Of a stretch of 64,000 nucleotides of DNA, positions 43,949-52,784 are shown piece after piece. The notes under the pieces are model-generated. The model made no database searches and was not told where the DNA came from. It saw only the letters and a list, made by a program, of their open reading frames with translations. The stretch lies in contig NZ_LT629787.1 of the NCBI RefSeq assembly GCF_900105655.1, positions 3,720,001 to 3,784,000 of the forward strand. Direction: 5' to 3'. Origin of the DNA: Halopseudomonas salegens (GTDB taxonomy: Bacteria > Pseudomonadota > Gammaproteobacteria > Pseudomonadales > Pseudomonadaceae). The number at the start of each line of letters is the position of its first letter. Position 1 is the first letter of the stretch. The position numbers and the translations under genes were made by a program.

Positions 43949-44218
43949 ATGGCACTGAGCGTTGAAGAAAAGGCTGCAATCGTTTCTGACTACCAGCGTG
44001 GCGAAGGTGATACTGGTTCTCCGGAAGTCCAGGTAGCGTTGTTGACGGTAAACATCAACAAGCTGCAGGGTCACTTCAAGGACAACAAGAAGGATCACCA
44101 TTCGCGTCGCGGTCTGATCCGCATGGTTAACCAGCGCCGCAAGCTGCTGGATTACCTGAAGTCGAAAGACACTACGCGGTACAGCGATCTGATTGGCCGT
44201 CTGGGTCTGCGTCGCTAA
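43949..44218 (+). CDS. rpsO: 30S ribosomal protein S15
   Basis: An 89-residue primary 16S rRNA-binding protein of the 30S platform. The [16 protein letters not shown] and [22 protein letters not shown] segments are diagnostic. RBS AGAGGAAA precedes the ATG. It is followed by a hairpin and pnp, the conserved rpsO-pnp pair. Confidence 0.98.
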   Translation: MALSVEEKAAIVSDYQRGEGDTGSPEVQVALLTVNINKLQGHFKDNKKDHHSRRGLIRMVNQRRKLLDYLKSKDTTRYSDLIGRLGLRR

Positions 44219-44237
44219 GCGATAGCACCCTTTTGGA

Positions 44238-44264
44238 CATGACCGGGTCCGATTCCCGGTCATG
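44238..44264 (+). promoter_or_regulatory. rpsO-pnp intergenic hairpin
   Basis: A perfect 10-bp stem (CATGACCGGG / CCCGGTCATG) with a 7-base loop and no T run. In E. coli the corresponding gap holds an attenuating terminator and an RNase III site for pnp autoregulation; a similar role is inferred from position. Confidence 0.6.
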
Positions 44265-44312
44265 CCCAGGATTCCGCCCGAAGGCAAGTAGAGAAGAGAG
44301 AGAAGCACCGTG

Positions 44313-46421
44313 ATGAAACCGGTAATCAAGCAATTCAAGTTGGGTGACAGCACTGTCACTCTGGAGACTGGCCGTATGGCCCGCCAGGCTTCTGGCGCCG
44401 TACTGGTCAGCGTCGATGACGCCGTCAGCGTACTGGTCACCGTGGTCGGCGCCAAGAAAGCCGATACCGGCAGGGACTTTTTCCCGTTGTCGGTTCACTA
44501 TGTCGAAAAAACCTATGCCGCCGGCCGTATCCCCGGCGGTTTTTTCAAGCGTGAAGGGCGTCCGTCCGAGAAAGAGACCCTGACCTCGCGTTTGATTGAT
44601 CGCCCGATCCGTCCGCTGTTCCCCGAAGGCTTCATGAATGAAGTGCAGGTTGTCTGCACTGTGGTGTCAACTGACAAGACCACTGACCCGGATATCGCCG
44701 CCATGCTGGGCACCTCAGCTGCGCTGGCCATTTCCGGCATTCCTTTCGAGGGCCCGATTGCGGGCTCGCGCGTCGGGTTTGACGAGAACAACGGTTACAT
44801 CCTCAACCCCAACTATGAGCAGCTGAAGAGCTCGCGACTGGAAATGGTGGTTGCCGGTACCGAAGACGCCGTACTGATGGTTGAGTCGGAAGCGCAAGAG
44901 CTGACCGAAGACCAGATGCTGGGCGCCGTACTCTTTGCCCACATGGAATTCCAGCCGGCCATTCAGGCCATCAAGGAATTGGCAGCCGAAGCTGGCAAGC
45001 CGACCTGGGACTGGCAGCCGGAGCCGGAAAATACCGCGCTGCTGGACGCCGTCAAGGCCCAATTCGGCTCGTCGATTGCTGCGGCTTACACCATCACTGA
45101 CAAGATGGAGCGTTACACCCGTCTTGGTGAGTTGCGTAATCAGGCCATTGAAGCGATTGCTGGCGAGGCAGATGATCAGCCCAGCGCTGGTGAGGTCAAG
45201 GATGCCTTCGGTGAAATCGAATACCGTACCGTGCGTGAAAGTGTGGTCAACGGCAACCCGCGCATCGACGGTCGCGACACCAAAACCGTTCGCCCGCTGA
45301 ATATCGAAGTCGGCGTACTGGGTCGCACCCATGGTTCCGCACTGTTTACCCGTGGTGAAACCCAGGCTTTGGTGGTAACCACGCTGGGTACTGCGCGTGA
45401 TTCACAGCTGCTGGATACGCTGGAAGGTGAGAAGAAAGACCCCTTCATGCTGCATTACAACTTCCCGCCCTATTCGGTCGGTGAGTGCGGTCGTATGGGC
45501 GGCACTGGCCGCCGTGAAATCGGCCACGGTCGTCTGGCCCGTCGTGGTATCCAGGCTGTGATGCCGGATATGGAAGAATTCCCCTATACCATTCGTGTCG
45601 TTTCTGAAATTACCGAATCCAACGGTTCCAGCTCCATGGCGTCAGTCTGTGGTGCTTCGCTGGCGCTGATGGATGCGGGCGTACCGCTGACCGCACCGGT
45701 TGCCGGTATTGCCATGGGTCTGGTCAAGGAAGGCGACAAGTACGCGATCCTGACTGACATTCTGGGTGATGAAGATCACCTCGGCGACATGGACTTCAAG
45801 GTAGCCGGTACCGAGAAAGGTGTGACTGCCCTGCAGATGGACATCAAGATCAACGGTATCACCGAAGAGATCATGGAAACGGCGCTGGCCCAGGCACTGG
45901 AAGCACGCCTGAACATCCTGCAGCAGATGAACCAGGTGCTGCCAGCATCGCGCAAGGAGCTGTCTGCCAACGCCCCGACCATGATCAGCATGAAGATCGA
46001 TTCCGACAAGATCCGTGACGTGATCGGCAAGGGTGGCGCGACCATTCGCAGCATCTGCGACGAGACGGGCGCTTCAATCGATATTACCGATGACGGTACG
46101 GTGAAGATCTTTGCTGCCAGCAAGGATGCGGCGAATGCCGCCAAGGCGCGGGTTGACGGCATCACTGCCGAGGCTGAAATCGGCAAGATCTACAGTGGCA
46201 AGGTCGAGCGCATCGTTGATTTTGGTGCCTTCGTCAACATTCTGCCGGGTAAGGATGGTCTGGTACACATTTCCCAGATTGCCAACACCCGCATCGAGAA
46301 AGTCACCGATGTGCTGCAGGAAGGCCAGGAAGTCCGTGTTCTGGTGCTTGATGTGGACAACCGCGGTCGTATCAAGCTGTCGATGAAAGATGTCGACGCT
46401 GCCGAGGTGAGCGGGGTCTGA
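44313..46421 (+). CDS. pnp: Polyribonucleotide nucleotidyltransferase (PNPase)
   Basis: A 702-residue 3'-5' phosphorolytic exoribonuclease and degradosome component. It has two RNase PH-like halves ([37 protein letters not shown]), then a KH domain ([15 protein letters not shown], about 567-582) and a C-terminal S1 domain ([18 protein letters not shown]). ATG 44313 is preferred to the GTG one codon before. A strong terminator follows. Confidence 0.98.
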   Translation: MKPVIKQFKLGDSTVTLETGRMARQASGAVLVSVDDAVSVLVTVVGAKKADTGRDFFPLSVHYVEKTYAAGRIPGGFFKREGRPSEKETLTSRLIDRPIRPLFPEGFMNEVQVVCTVVSTDKTTDPDIAAMLGTSAALAISGIPFEGPIAGSRVGFDENNGYILNPNYEQLKSSRLEMVVAGTEDAVLMVESEAQELTEDQMLGAVLFAHMEFQPAIQAIKELAAEAGKPTWDWQPEPENTALLDAVKAQFGSSIAAAYTITDKMERYTRLGELRNQAIEAIAGEADDQPSAGEVKDAFGEIEYRTVRESVVNGNPRIDGRDTKTVRPLNIEVGVLGRTHGSALFTRGETQALVVTTLGTARDSQLLDTLEGEKKDPFMLHYNFPPYSVGECGRMGGTGRREIGHGRLARRGIQAVMPDMEEFPYTIRVVSEITESNGSSSMASVCGASLALMDAGVPLTAPVAGIAMGLVKEGDKYAILTDILGDEDHLGDMDFKVAGTEKGVTALQMDIKINGITEEIMETALAQALEARLNILQQMNQVLPASRKELSANAPTMISMKIDSDKIRDVIGKGGATIRSICDETGASIDITDDGTVKIFAASKDAANAAKARVDGITAEAEIGKIYSGKVERIVDFGAFVNILPGKDGLVHISQIANTRIEKVTDVLQEGQEVRVLVLDVDNRGRIKLSMKDVDAAEVSGV

Positions 46422-46447
46422 GACCTGCGCTGATTGGCGGTAACAAG

Positions 46448-46472
46448 AACCCGGCCTATGGCCGGGTTTTTT
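46448..46472 (+). terminator. Intrinsic terminator after pnp
   Basis: AACCCGGCC / GGCCGGGTT with a 3-base loop followed by a T run ends the translation/RNA-decay superoperon. Confidence 0.92.
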
Positions 46473-46565
46473 GTGTCTGCTCAACCGCTTGCGGTGGTGT
46501 ACTTTGCTTTAAAGCGTCAGCCGCGTTTAAATGAGGTACATTTTCCGAATCAGGGTCGAGTCCTT

Positions 46566-46991
46566 ATGCTCTGGTTGTTAACGTTGCATATTGCCGCCTT
46601 GCTGATCTGGGCTGCCGGACTTGTCTATCTGCCTTTGCTGATTGCCGGTACGCGAAGGGACAGTCTGGATCTGGGTGGCGCGCCCACCAACGCCGACTCC
46701 ATTGCCCGCTGGTTGTTCACCCGCATGGCCAGTCCGGCAGCTGCAGTGGCCATTGTCGCTGGTAGCGCTGTATTCCTGATCAACGGCACCACTGATCTCT
46801 GGCTGATGGCCAAGTTGTCCCTGGTTACCCTGCTGGTCGTGGCGCATGCATTGGGTGGCTTCTTGGTGATTCGTCTGGAAGCGGGTAAATCAGTGGTGTC
46901 TGCCAGTTACACCTTGCTTGCCAGCGTGCTCTTGCTGTTGGCAGCCATTCTCTGGCTGGTACTGGCCAAACCGGTATGGGGGTGGAGCTGA
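46566..46991 (+). CDS. CopD/HemJ-like membrane protein
   Basis: A 141-residue protein with four membrane segments. The N-terminal LHIAALLIWAAGLVYLPLL resembles the LH...W.AGL.YLP motif of the CopD/HemJ group. The start at 46566 removes 44 non-conserved residues read through the pnp terminator region. It heads an oxidase gene cluster, so a role in heme or copper supply to the oxidase is plausible but inferred from context. Confidence 0.8.
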   Translation: MLWLLTLHIAALLIWAAGLVYLPLLIAGTRRDSLDLGGAPTNADSIARWLFTRMASPAAAVAIVAGSAVFLINGTTDLWLMAKLSLVTLLVVAHALGGFLVIRLEAGKSVVSASYTLLASVLLLLAAILWLVLAKPVWGWS

Positions 46992-47002
46992 TGGCGCTTG
47001 AT

Positions 47003-47482
47003 TCAGGGCCGGGTGTCGCGATTCTGCGCCCCGTCAATATCAACGCCAACGGCATATTCATACACCAGTTGGCCGCCAAGATAACCCGTTACCGCGATCA
47101 GCAGCCCACTGAGCAGGCTCAGATAAAGGCCCCAGGGAAAGATGCTGTCGCTCACATGCTGCAATCGCAGCGACCAGTTCAGACTGGCCAGCGACAGCAG
47201 CATGATCGCCAGCAAGCCATGACTCCAGCCGCTTACCAGGCGACGAATACGGCGCACAGCGAGCAAATCCAGCATGCCGACCAGCCCGGCCAGGCACCCC
47301 CCGATGGCACCCACACCAGCGAGCCACAGACTGGCTCGTGCCCAGAAAACATCGGCAGTCCAGAGAAATGCCAGATCGCTGCCAATCAGCCCGATCAAGG
47401 CGGCAACCGGGAAATGCACCAGGGCCGGATGCAAGGGGTGACCACGAATGGCCATGCGGCTGGGGATCTGCGTTGTGGGCAT
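47003..47482 (-). CDS. DUF2231-like membrane protein
   Basis: A 159-residue protein with four membrane segments and the IRGHPLHPALVHFPVAALIG motif typical of DUF2231, which often neighbours cytochrome oxidase genes. The start at 47482 (MPTTQIPSR) suits the family; the alternative ATG at 47533, with a better AAGG site, would add 17 residues and overlap the coxB coding start. It is on the opposite strand to the rest of the cluster. Confidence 0.78.
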   Translation of the reverse strand: MPTTQIPSRMAIRGHPLHPALVHFPVAALIGLIGSDLAFLWTADVFWARASLWLAGVGAIGGCLAGLVGMLDLLAVRRIRRLVSGWSHGLLAIMLLSLASLNWSLRLQHVSDSIFPWGLYLSLLSGLLIAVTGYLGGQLVYEYAVGVDIDGAQNRDTRP

Positions 47483-47506
47483 GGGCTGTCTCGTCTGCGC
47501 ACTGTG

Positions 47507-48241
47507 ATGGTTGGAGTCGGCAAAGACCGGCATCGATTGCCTTCAAGGTTAACAGCCTGCACGGTTTTGGCCAGCTCTGTGCTGCTGGCAGGTTGCAGCG
47601 GTCCCTTGTCGACTCTGGATCCGGCGGGCCCGGCAGCGGCTTCGGCAACCCATATATGGTGGGGCATGTTTACCGTGGCCAGTGTCGTGCTCCTGGTGCT
47701 CTGCAGTCTCTGGTGGTATGCCATGCGTCGTTCGCCCAGTGAATTGTCGCCGACGCGGCAGGCACAACTGGAGCGCCGTTGGATTGTCGGCGGTGGCCTG
47801 ATGCTGCCAATGGCCTGTATCGGTGTCTTGCTGCTCTTCGGCATACCGGCCGGGCAGCGCATGTTGCCCTTGCCGGTCGATAGCAGGGAGCCGCTGGTGA
47901 TCGAGGTCACCGGGCATATGTGGTGGTGGCAGGTTGAATACCCCGAGCAGGGCATCGGGTTGCAGAATGTGTTGCATATTCCGGTCGATCACCCGGTGGA
48001 TATCCATTTGCGCAGCGCTGATGTGATCCACGCTTTCTGGGTGCCGCGTCTGGCCGGCAAGCTGGATGCCATTCCCGGGCGCACGAATGTGCTGCGTCTG
48101 CAGGCCAGCCAGAGCGGTGAGTTTCATGGCCAGTGTGCCGAATTCTGCGGGGCTGGCCACAGCCATATGCATTTCCGGGTAATCGCCCATGAGGCAAACA
48201 GCTTCGGGGACTGGATCAAGGAGCAAGGTAGCGATGAGTGA
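47507..48241 (+). CDS. coxB: Cytochrome c oxidase subunit II (CuA), lipoprotein type
   Basis: A 244-residue subunit that receives electrons from cytochrome c. A lipoprotein signal ends in LLAGC (Cys about residue 30), followed by two TMs. The CuA site is complete: DVIHAFWVP supplies a His, and QCAEFCGAGHSHM supplies two Cys, Glu, His and Met. The aromatic GHMWWWQVEYP segment for electron entry is present. No C-terminal heme c motif (CxxCH) is seen, so this is not a caa3-type subunit. The start is uncertain (ATG 47507 or TTG 47537); the stop overlaps the next gene by 8 bases. Confidence 0.92.
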   Translation: MVGVGKDRHRLPSRLTACTVLASSVLLAGCSGPLSTLDPAGPAAASATHIWWGMFTVASVVLLVLCSLWWYAMRRSPSELSPTRQAQLERRWIVGGGLMLPMACIGVLLLFGIPAGQRMLPLPVDSREPLVIEVTGHMWWWQVEYPEQGIGLQNVLHIPVDHPVDIHLRSADVIHAFWVPRLAGKLDAIPGRTNVLRLQASQSGEFHGQCAEFCGAGHSHMHFRVIAHEANSFGDWIKEQGSDE

Positions 48242-50738
48242 ACCCGGCAACACCCGTGCGCATACCATGGCAAAGGTCTGGGCCAATCTGCCGGGCTGGG
48301 GGCAACTGGCGGCGGTCAATCACACCAGTATTGGCCTGCGCTTTATTGCTACCGGCATGTTGTTCTTTCTGGTCGGTGGTGTCTTGGCCATGTTGGTGCG
48401 CTCGCAACTGGCTTTGCCGCAACAGGAACTGATCAGTCCGGAAGCCTACAGCCAGCTGTTTACCATGCATGGCACGGTGATGATGTTCCTGTTTGCCATT
48501 CCGGTGCTGGAAGGCCTGGCGATCTACCTGATCCCCAAGTTTATCGGTGCCCGTGATCTGGTGTTCCCGCGGATCAGCTCGCTGGGCTATTACTGCTATC
48601 TGTTCGGTGGGCTGATTATTCTGTCCAGCCTGTTTTTCGGTGTGGCACCGGATTCCGGCTGGTTCATGTATACCCCGCTGAGCAGTGCCGAGTTTTCCCC
48701 GGGGCCGGGGTCGGATTTCTGGTTGCTGGGGATTACCTTTGTCGAAATATCTGCCATGGCAGCGGGCATCGAGTTGACCGTCTCCATTCTGCGTACCCGC
48801 GCGCCGGGTATGACGCTGAGCAAGATGCCTATCTTCTGCTGGTACATTCTGGCCATGGCGCTGATGATCGTGTTCGGCTTTCCGCCACTGATTCTGGGCA
48901 GCATTCTGCTCGAGCTGGAACGTGCAGGGGGCATGCCGTTTTTCAGTGTCGCCGGGGGCGGCGACCCCTTGCTCTGGCAGCACCTGTTCTGGTTGTTTGG
49001 TCATCCCGAGGTATACATCATCTTTCTGCCGGCGGCGGGCATCGTCTCGACGCTGATTCCGGTGTTTGCCCAGCGCCCGCTGGTGGGGTACCGCTGGGTG
49101 GTGCTGGCGATCCTGCTGACGGGGTTCATCAGTTTCGGACTCTGGGTGCACCATATGTTCACCGTGGGGATTCCCCAACTGGCGCAGCTGTTCTTCTCCC
49201 TGGCCAGTATGCTGGTCGCCATCCCGACGGCGATTCAGGTGTTTGCCTGGCTGGCTACGCTGTGGAGCGGAAAGGTGCGGTTTGAGTTGCCGATGCTGTG
49301 GATATTCGGCTTTCTGGTGATTTTCGTGTGTGGCGGTCTGACCGGCGTCATGCTGGCGCTGGTACCGTTCAACTGGCAGGTGCACGATACCCATTTTGTG
49401 GTTGCCCACCTGCACTATGTGCTGGTCGGCGGCATGTTGTTTCCGCTGCTGGCGGGTCTGTATTACTGGTTGCCACAATTGACCGGTCGCATGCCGAGCA
49501 AGCGCCTGGGCACCTGGGGCTTCTGGCTGATCTTTGGCGGGTTCAATGCCACCTTCCTGTTGATGCACCTGACGGGCTTGTTGGGTATGCCGCGACGGGT
49601 GTACACCTACGAAGCCGGGCTGGGTTGGGACTGGCTCAACCTGTTGTCCTCGATGGGTGGCTTTGTCATGGCCGCGGGCCTGGCGATGGTGCTGCTGGAT
49701 CTGTTGCTGCACAGTCGCTTCGGTCGTCCGGCGGGGCGCAACCCCTGGCAGGCGGATACCCTGGAGTGGGCAACGGATATGCCGCCGACGACGTACAACT
49801 TTGCCAGTATTCCCGAGATCAGCGACCGGCACCCGCTGTGGCGTGATCCAGCCTTGCCGACGCGTATCGCCGATGGTGACTATGGCTTGCCCGATGCCTG
49901 GCATGGCCGGCGTGAAATGGTCGGCACCGATGCCATCAGTGCACGGCTCAAGGAGGTGGTGCACTTGCCGACCAACTCCTGGTGGCCCTTGCTGGCCTCG
50001 CTGGGGCTGGCTCTGGTCTGTATCAGCTTGCTGCTGCGGATCTATCCCCTGGCGCTGGTGGGTTGTGTTCTGGCAGCAATTTTCCTGTTGCGCTGGAGTT
50101 GGGAGAATGGCGTCCAGCGCCATGCTGCGCCGCTGGGTGTGGATGAGCCGGAGCACCCGCCCTTGCATTCGCGTACCCAGGATGGTCCCGGCCGCTGGGG
50201 CATGCTGGTTACCCTGATGGCCGATGCGGCCCTGTATCTGTCACTGCTGTTTGGCTGGTTCTATCTGTGGACGGTAGCGCCCAATTGGCGATTGCCGGAT
50301 CAGCCGGTCTTTGAACTGCTTGGCCTGGTACTCTGCGGGGCTCTGCTGACGGCCGCCTGCTGGCGTTACCAGCATCTGGTTCGGCAGTTGCAACAGGGCA
50401 AGGGTGAGGGCCTGAACTGGGCTGTCATGCAAGTCGCGCTGCTGGGTCTGGCGCATACGCTGGTGCTGATCAAGCTGCTGCTTGATGCTGATCTGCAGCC
50501 ACAAAGCCTGACCCATGACGCGATCATCCTGGTCATGCTCTGCTATCTGTTGTTCCACAGCGGCCTGGCCAGCGTGCTGACCCTGTTGCAAGCCTGGCGG
50601 GTGCGCCTGGGTTATGTCAGTGCGCAATTGCCCTACGAAACCCTGGTACTGCGGCCTTTCTGGCAGTACAGCCTGACGGTGTACTGGGTCAGTGTAGTGG
50701 CCTTTGTGCTATTGCCAACCTGGTGGGGTGCGGCCTGA
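48234..50738 (+). CDS. coxA: Cytochrome c oxidase subunit I fused to subunit III
   Basis: An 834-residue fusion. The N-terminal 560 residues are subunit I: low-spin heme His in TMHG, the Cu-B/Tyr site GHPEVY (His257, Glu259, Tyr261), WVHHMFTVG (His306, His307), and HDTHFVVAHLHYV for the two heme ligands. A linker leads to a subunit III-like membrane domain (about 640-834, GRWGMLVTLMADAALYLSLLFG). All metal ligands and the cross-linked Tyr are kept. The K-channel lysine (PTGIKVF in usual enzymes) is Gln335 in PTAIQVF, and the D-channel FPRLNN is FPRISS (Ser115, Ser116). Start ATG 48234 follows AAGGAG. Confidence 0.94.
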   Translation: MSEPGNTRAHTMAKVWANLPGWGQLAAVNHTSIGLRFIATGMLFFLVGGVLAMLVRSQLALPQQELISPEAYSQLFTMHGTVMMFLFAIPVLEGLAIYLIPKFIGARDLVFPRISSLGYYCYLFGGLIILSSLFFGVAPDSGWFMYTPLSSAEFSPGPGSDFWLLGITFVEISAMAAGIELTVSILRTRAPGMTLSKMPIFCWYILAMALMIVFGFPPLILGSILLELERAGGMPFFSVAGGGDPLLWQHLFWLFGHPEVYIIFLPAAGIVSTLIPVFAQRPLVGYRWVVLAILLTGFISFGLWVHHMFTVGIPQLAQLFFSLASMLVAIPTAIQVFAWLATLWSGKVRFELPMLWIFGFLVIFVCGGLTGVMLALVPFNWQVHDTHFVVAHLHYVLVGGMLFPLLAGLYYWLPQLTGRMPSKRLGTWGFWLIFGGFNATFLLMHLTGLLGMPRRVYTYEAGLGWDWLNLLSSMGGFVMAAGLAMVLLDLLLHSRFGRPAGRNPWQADTLEWATDMPPTTYNFASIPEISDRHPLWRDPALPTRIADGDYGLPDAWHGRREMVGTDAISARLKEVVHLPTNSWWPLLASLGLALVCISLLLRIYPLALVGCVLAAIFLLRWSWENGVQRHAAPLGVDEPEHPPLHSRTQDGPGRWGMLVTLMADAALYLSLLFGWFYLWTVAPNWRLPDQPVFELLGLVLCGALLTAACWRYQHLVRQLQQGKGEGLNWAVMQVALLGLAHTLVLIKLLLDADLQPQSLTHDAIILVMLCYLLFHSGLASVLTLLQAWRVRLGYVSAQLPYETLVLRPFWQYSLTVYWVSVVAFVLLPTWWGAA

Positions 50739-51097
50739 TGCGTGCTGCTCTGCTGGCGCTCTGGCGTCCTGATCATCCGGCGCATGCACTGGTCGGCTTG
50801 TTGCTCTGGTGTCTGTGGTTTGTGCTGCTGTATGCCGGCCTGTCACTGGGTTGTGCCGGGTTGCCGGAAGCCGGAACATGGGCATCGCCCTGGAATGCGA
50901 TCAATCTCGGGCTGGGACTCATGACCTTGCTGTTTCTGGCACTCTATGCCCTGCTGGTCTGGCGTAGCTGGCGTGCTCTGCAGGGCAAACCGCAAGCGCA
51001 GTTCATCGTCTGGTTAGGCTTGCTGGTCAACCTGTTGTCAGCCGCAGCCACTCTGTTTGTGGTCTTGCCCATAGTTTATCTGCCGCCATGTATCTGA
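50738..51097 (+). CDS. Small membrane protein of the oxidase cluster
   Basis: A 119-residue protein with three membrane segments (for example GLLLWCLWFVLLYAGLSLGC and FIVWLGLLVNLLSAAATLFVV). I do not recognise a family. Its ATG overlaps the coxA stop (TGATG) and its 3' end overlaps ctaG, so it belongs to the oxidase operon and may be an accessory subunit or assembly protein. Confidence 0.75.
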   Translation: MRAALLALWRPDHPAHALVGLLLWCLWFVLLYAGLSLGCAGLPEAGTWASPWNAINLGLGLMTLLFLALYALLVWRSWRALQGKPQAQFIVWLGLLVNLLSAAATLFVVLPIVYLPPCI

Positions 51098-51894
51098 TGC
51101 CTGTCTTGTTCGCTGCGCTTTTACTGTCGATCAGTCCGCACGCGACGGCGCACAGCCTGTTTGACAGCCAGGGTCCGGAACAATGGTCAGCCGGGCTTAC
51201 GGCACTGTTGCTCGGCGTATTCTGGGTCCTGTACTGGCAGGGCAGTCGACGACGGTCACCCGGGCGCTGGTCCAGCCTCGTCTTCTATCTGACCTTGTTG
51301 CTGGCGATTCTGAGCCTGCTGGGCCCACTGGATGACTGGGCCAAGACCAGCACTGCGGCGCACATGACCCAGCATATGTTGCTGATGGTGGTGATCGCGC
51401 CGCTGTGGGTGTTATGCCGGCCTTTGCCACAACTGGCCGCCGGCTGGGGGCGGCATTTGCGTGGCCTCTGGCAGCCAGCCCTGCGGATGGCCAGGCATCC
51501 GCTGTATATGGCTTATCTGCACGGATTCTTTATCTGGTTCTGGCATGTGCCGCGCTTCTACATGCTGGCGGTCGAGGATCCCTGGTGGCACCTGATCGAG
51601 CACCTGTGTTTTCTGCTCTCGGCCGGGTTGTTCTGGTGGGCAATCCTGCGTGCCAGTGCGCGCAACCTGCCGTTGGCCCTGCTGGCGTTGTTGTTTACCC
51701 TGATGCATACCGGTTTTCTCGGCGCCCTGCTGACCTTTGCCAGCAGCCCGCTGTACGGCGAGGCGCGTAGCCTGCAGGACCAGCAACTGGCTGGCCTGAT
51801 CATGTGGGTAGCGGCGGCGATTCCCTATCTGATGGCTGCGGCCTGGCTGGCGCGGCGCTGGTACCGGCAACTGCTGGCGCAAGGGCGACTCTAG
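51088..51894 (+). CDS. ctaG: Cytochrome c oxidase assembly protein, CtaG (caa3) type
   Basis: A 268-residue polytopic protein of the Bacillus-type CtaG family, involved in oxidase assembly, presumably Cu-B insertion. His-rich membrane motifs are visible: AAHMTQHMLLMVVIAPL, FFIWFWHVPRFY and WHLIEHLCFLLSAG. No Cox11-type gene is seen in the cluster. It overlaps the preceding gene by 10 bases; the ATG at 51097 is an alternative start. Confidence 0.88.
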   Translation: MYLMPVLFAALLLSISPHATAHSLFDSQGPEQWSAGLTALLLGVFWVLYWQGSRRRSPGRWSSLVFYLTLLLAILSLLGPLDDWAKTSTAAHMTQHMLLMVVIAPLWVLCRPLPQLAAGWGRHLRGLWQPALRMARHPLYMAYLHGFFIWFWHVPRFYMLAVEDPWWHLIEHLCFLLSAGLFWWAILRASARNLPLALLALLFTLMHTGFLGALLTFASSPLYGEARSLQDQQLAGLIMWVAAAIPYLMAAAWLARRWYRQLLAQGRL

Positions 51895-52017
51895 CGTCCC
51901 TTAACAAAGTTCGTCGCATTTCAGAGCCTGAATCAGATGTTCAGGGACACCAGGCTGGGCCTGACCGGGTTTGGCTGGCAGAATAGCCCTCAGTTTCGCG
52001 CCCGGGGAGGCCGCTGT

Positions 52018-52350
52018 ATGCAAATGATCCTGCTGTTGGTTGCACTGATTCTGTTTCTGGTGGTGCCGGTGATGATCGCCGCGCGCCTGGTCAAGGCGGA
52101 GAAAACCGGTTTTATGCCGGCGCTGGTGGCGGTCGTCTTGTTGACCGGGCTGTTTGCCGGGCTGGAAATGCTTGCGCTCAGTGAGTGGGTAACCATGCTG
52201 TTATCGGCACTGATTGGCGCCGGGGTTTTTGCCTTTGCTCTGGGTACCAGTATTTTGCGTGGCTTTTTGATCAGCGTCATTGTGGTGTTGTTGCAGGCAG
52301 CGCTGCTCTATCTGTTGCTGGGTGTCTGGCTGGGTGATGGTGCACTATGA
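52018..52350 (+). CDS. Small integral membrane protein coupled to the hemoglobin gene
   Basis: A 110-residue, almost wholly hydrophobic protein with four membrane segments (ILLLVALILFLVVPVMIAA first). The start at 52018 follows GGGGAGG; the longer frame is not supported. Family unknown. It ends in an ATGA overlap with the truncated hemoglobin gene, so the two are probably translated together. Confidence 0.75.
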   Translation: MQMILLLVALILFLVVPVMIAARLVKAEKTGFMPALVAVVLLTGLFAGLEMLALSEWVTMLLSALIGAGVFAFALGTSILRGFLISVIVVLLQAALLYLLLGVWLGDGAL

Positions 52351-52775
52351 CCGACAAACCCGGATATGGCGAGGCGGATGCCTCCTATCAGGCAGCCGGC
52401 GGCATTGAGGGTATTCGGCGGCTGGTGGATGACTTCTATCAGGTGATGGATACCTGGCCGGATGCAGAACGTATTCGCCGCATGCACCCGGCCGACCTGA
52501 GCCCGGCGCGCGACAAACTGAGCTGTTTTCTGTCCGGTTGGCTGGGTGGCCCAAGGTTGTTTCAGGAGACGTACGGCAGTATCAGTATTCCCGCCTTTCA
52601 TGCCCGCTGGCCAATCGATACGGCAGATGCCGAAGCCTGGCTGGGGTGCATGCAGCAGGCGATTGCGCGACAGCCATGGTCTCCGGCATTCAAGGACTAC
52701 CTGTTGCGACAGCTGGCTGTCCCCGCTCAGCGGGTAGTGCAGGCCGCCCAGGCACGTCAGGCGGCGCAGCAGTAA
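52347..52775 (+). CDS. Group II truncated hemoglobin
   Basis: A 142-residue globin of the 2-over-2 group II (YjbI/GlbO) type. Tyr31 in DDFYQVM fits B10, His85 in PAFHARWPID fits the proximal F8 His, and Trp98 in AWLGCMQ fits the group II G8 Trp. The usual YGHP-L-R-RH segment reads YGSISIPAFH, so the FG region is divergent. Such globins bind O2 or NO. The gene is coupled to a membrane protein and sits just downstream of a terminal oxidase operon, which would fit O2/NO handling at the membrane. It converges on the protease gene with a 9-base gap. Confidence 0.88.
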   Translation: MTDKPGYGEADASYQAAGGIEGIRRLVDDFYQVMDTWPDAERIRRMHPADLSPARDKLSCFLSGWLGGPRLFQETYGSISIPAFHARWPIDTADAEAWLGCMQQAIARQPWSPAFKDYLLRQLAVPAQRVVQAAQARQAAQQ

Positions 52776-52784
52776 ACGGGTTTC

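Noticed and set aside
48216..50168. A 650-codon open frame antisense to the oxidase subunit I-III gene
   Set aside because: Gln/His/Arg-rich low-complexity translation typical of the reverse strand of a membrane-protein gene; the sense protein is unmistakable.
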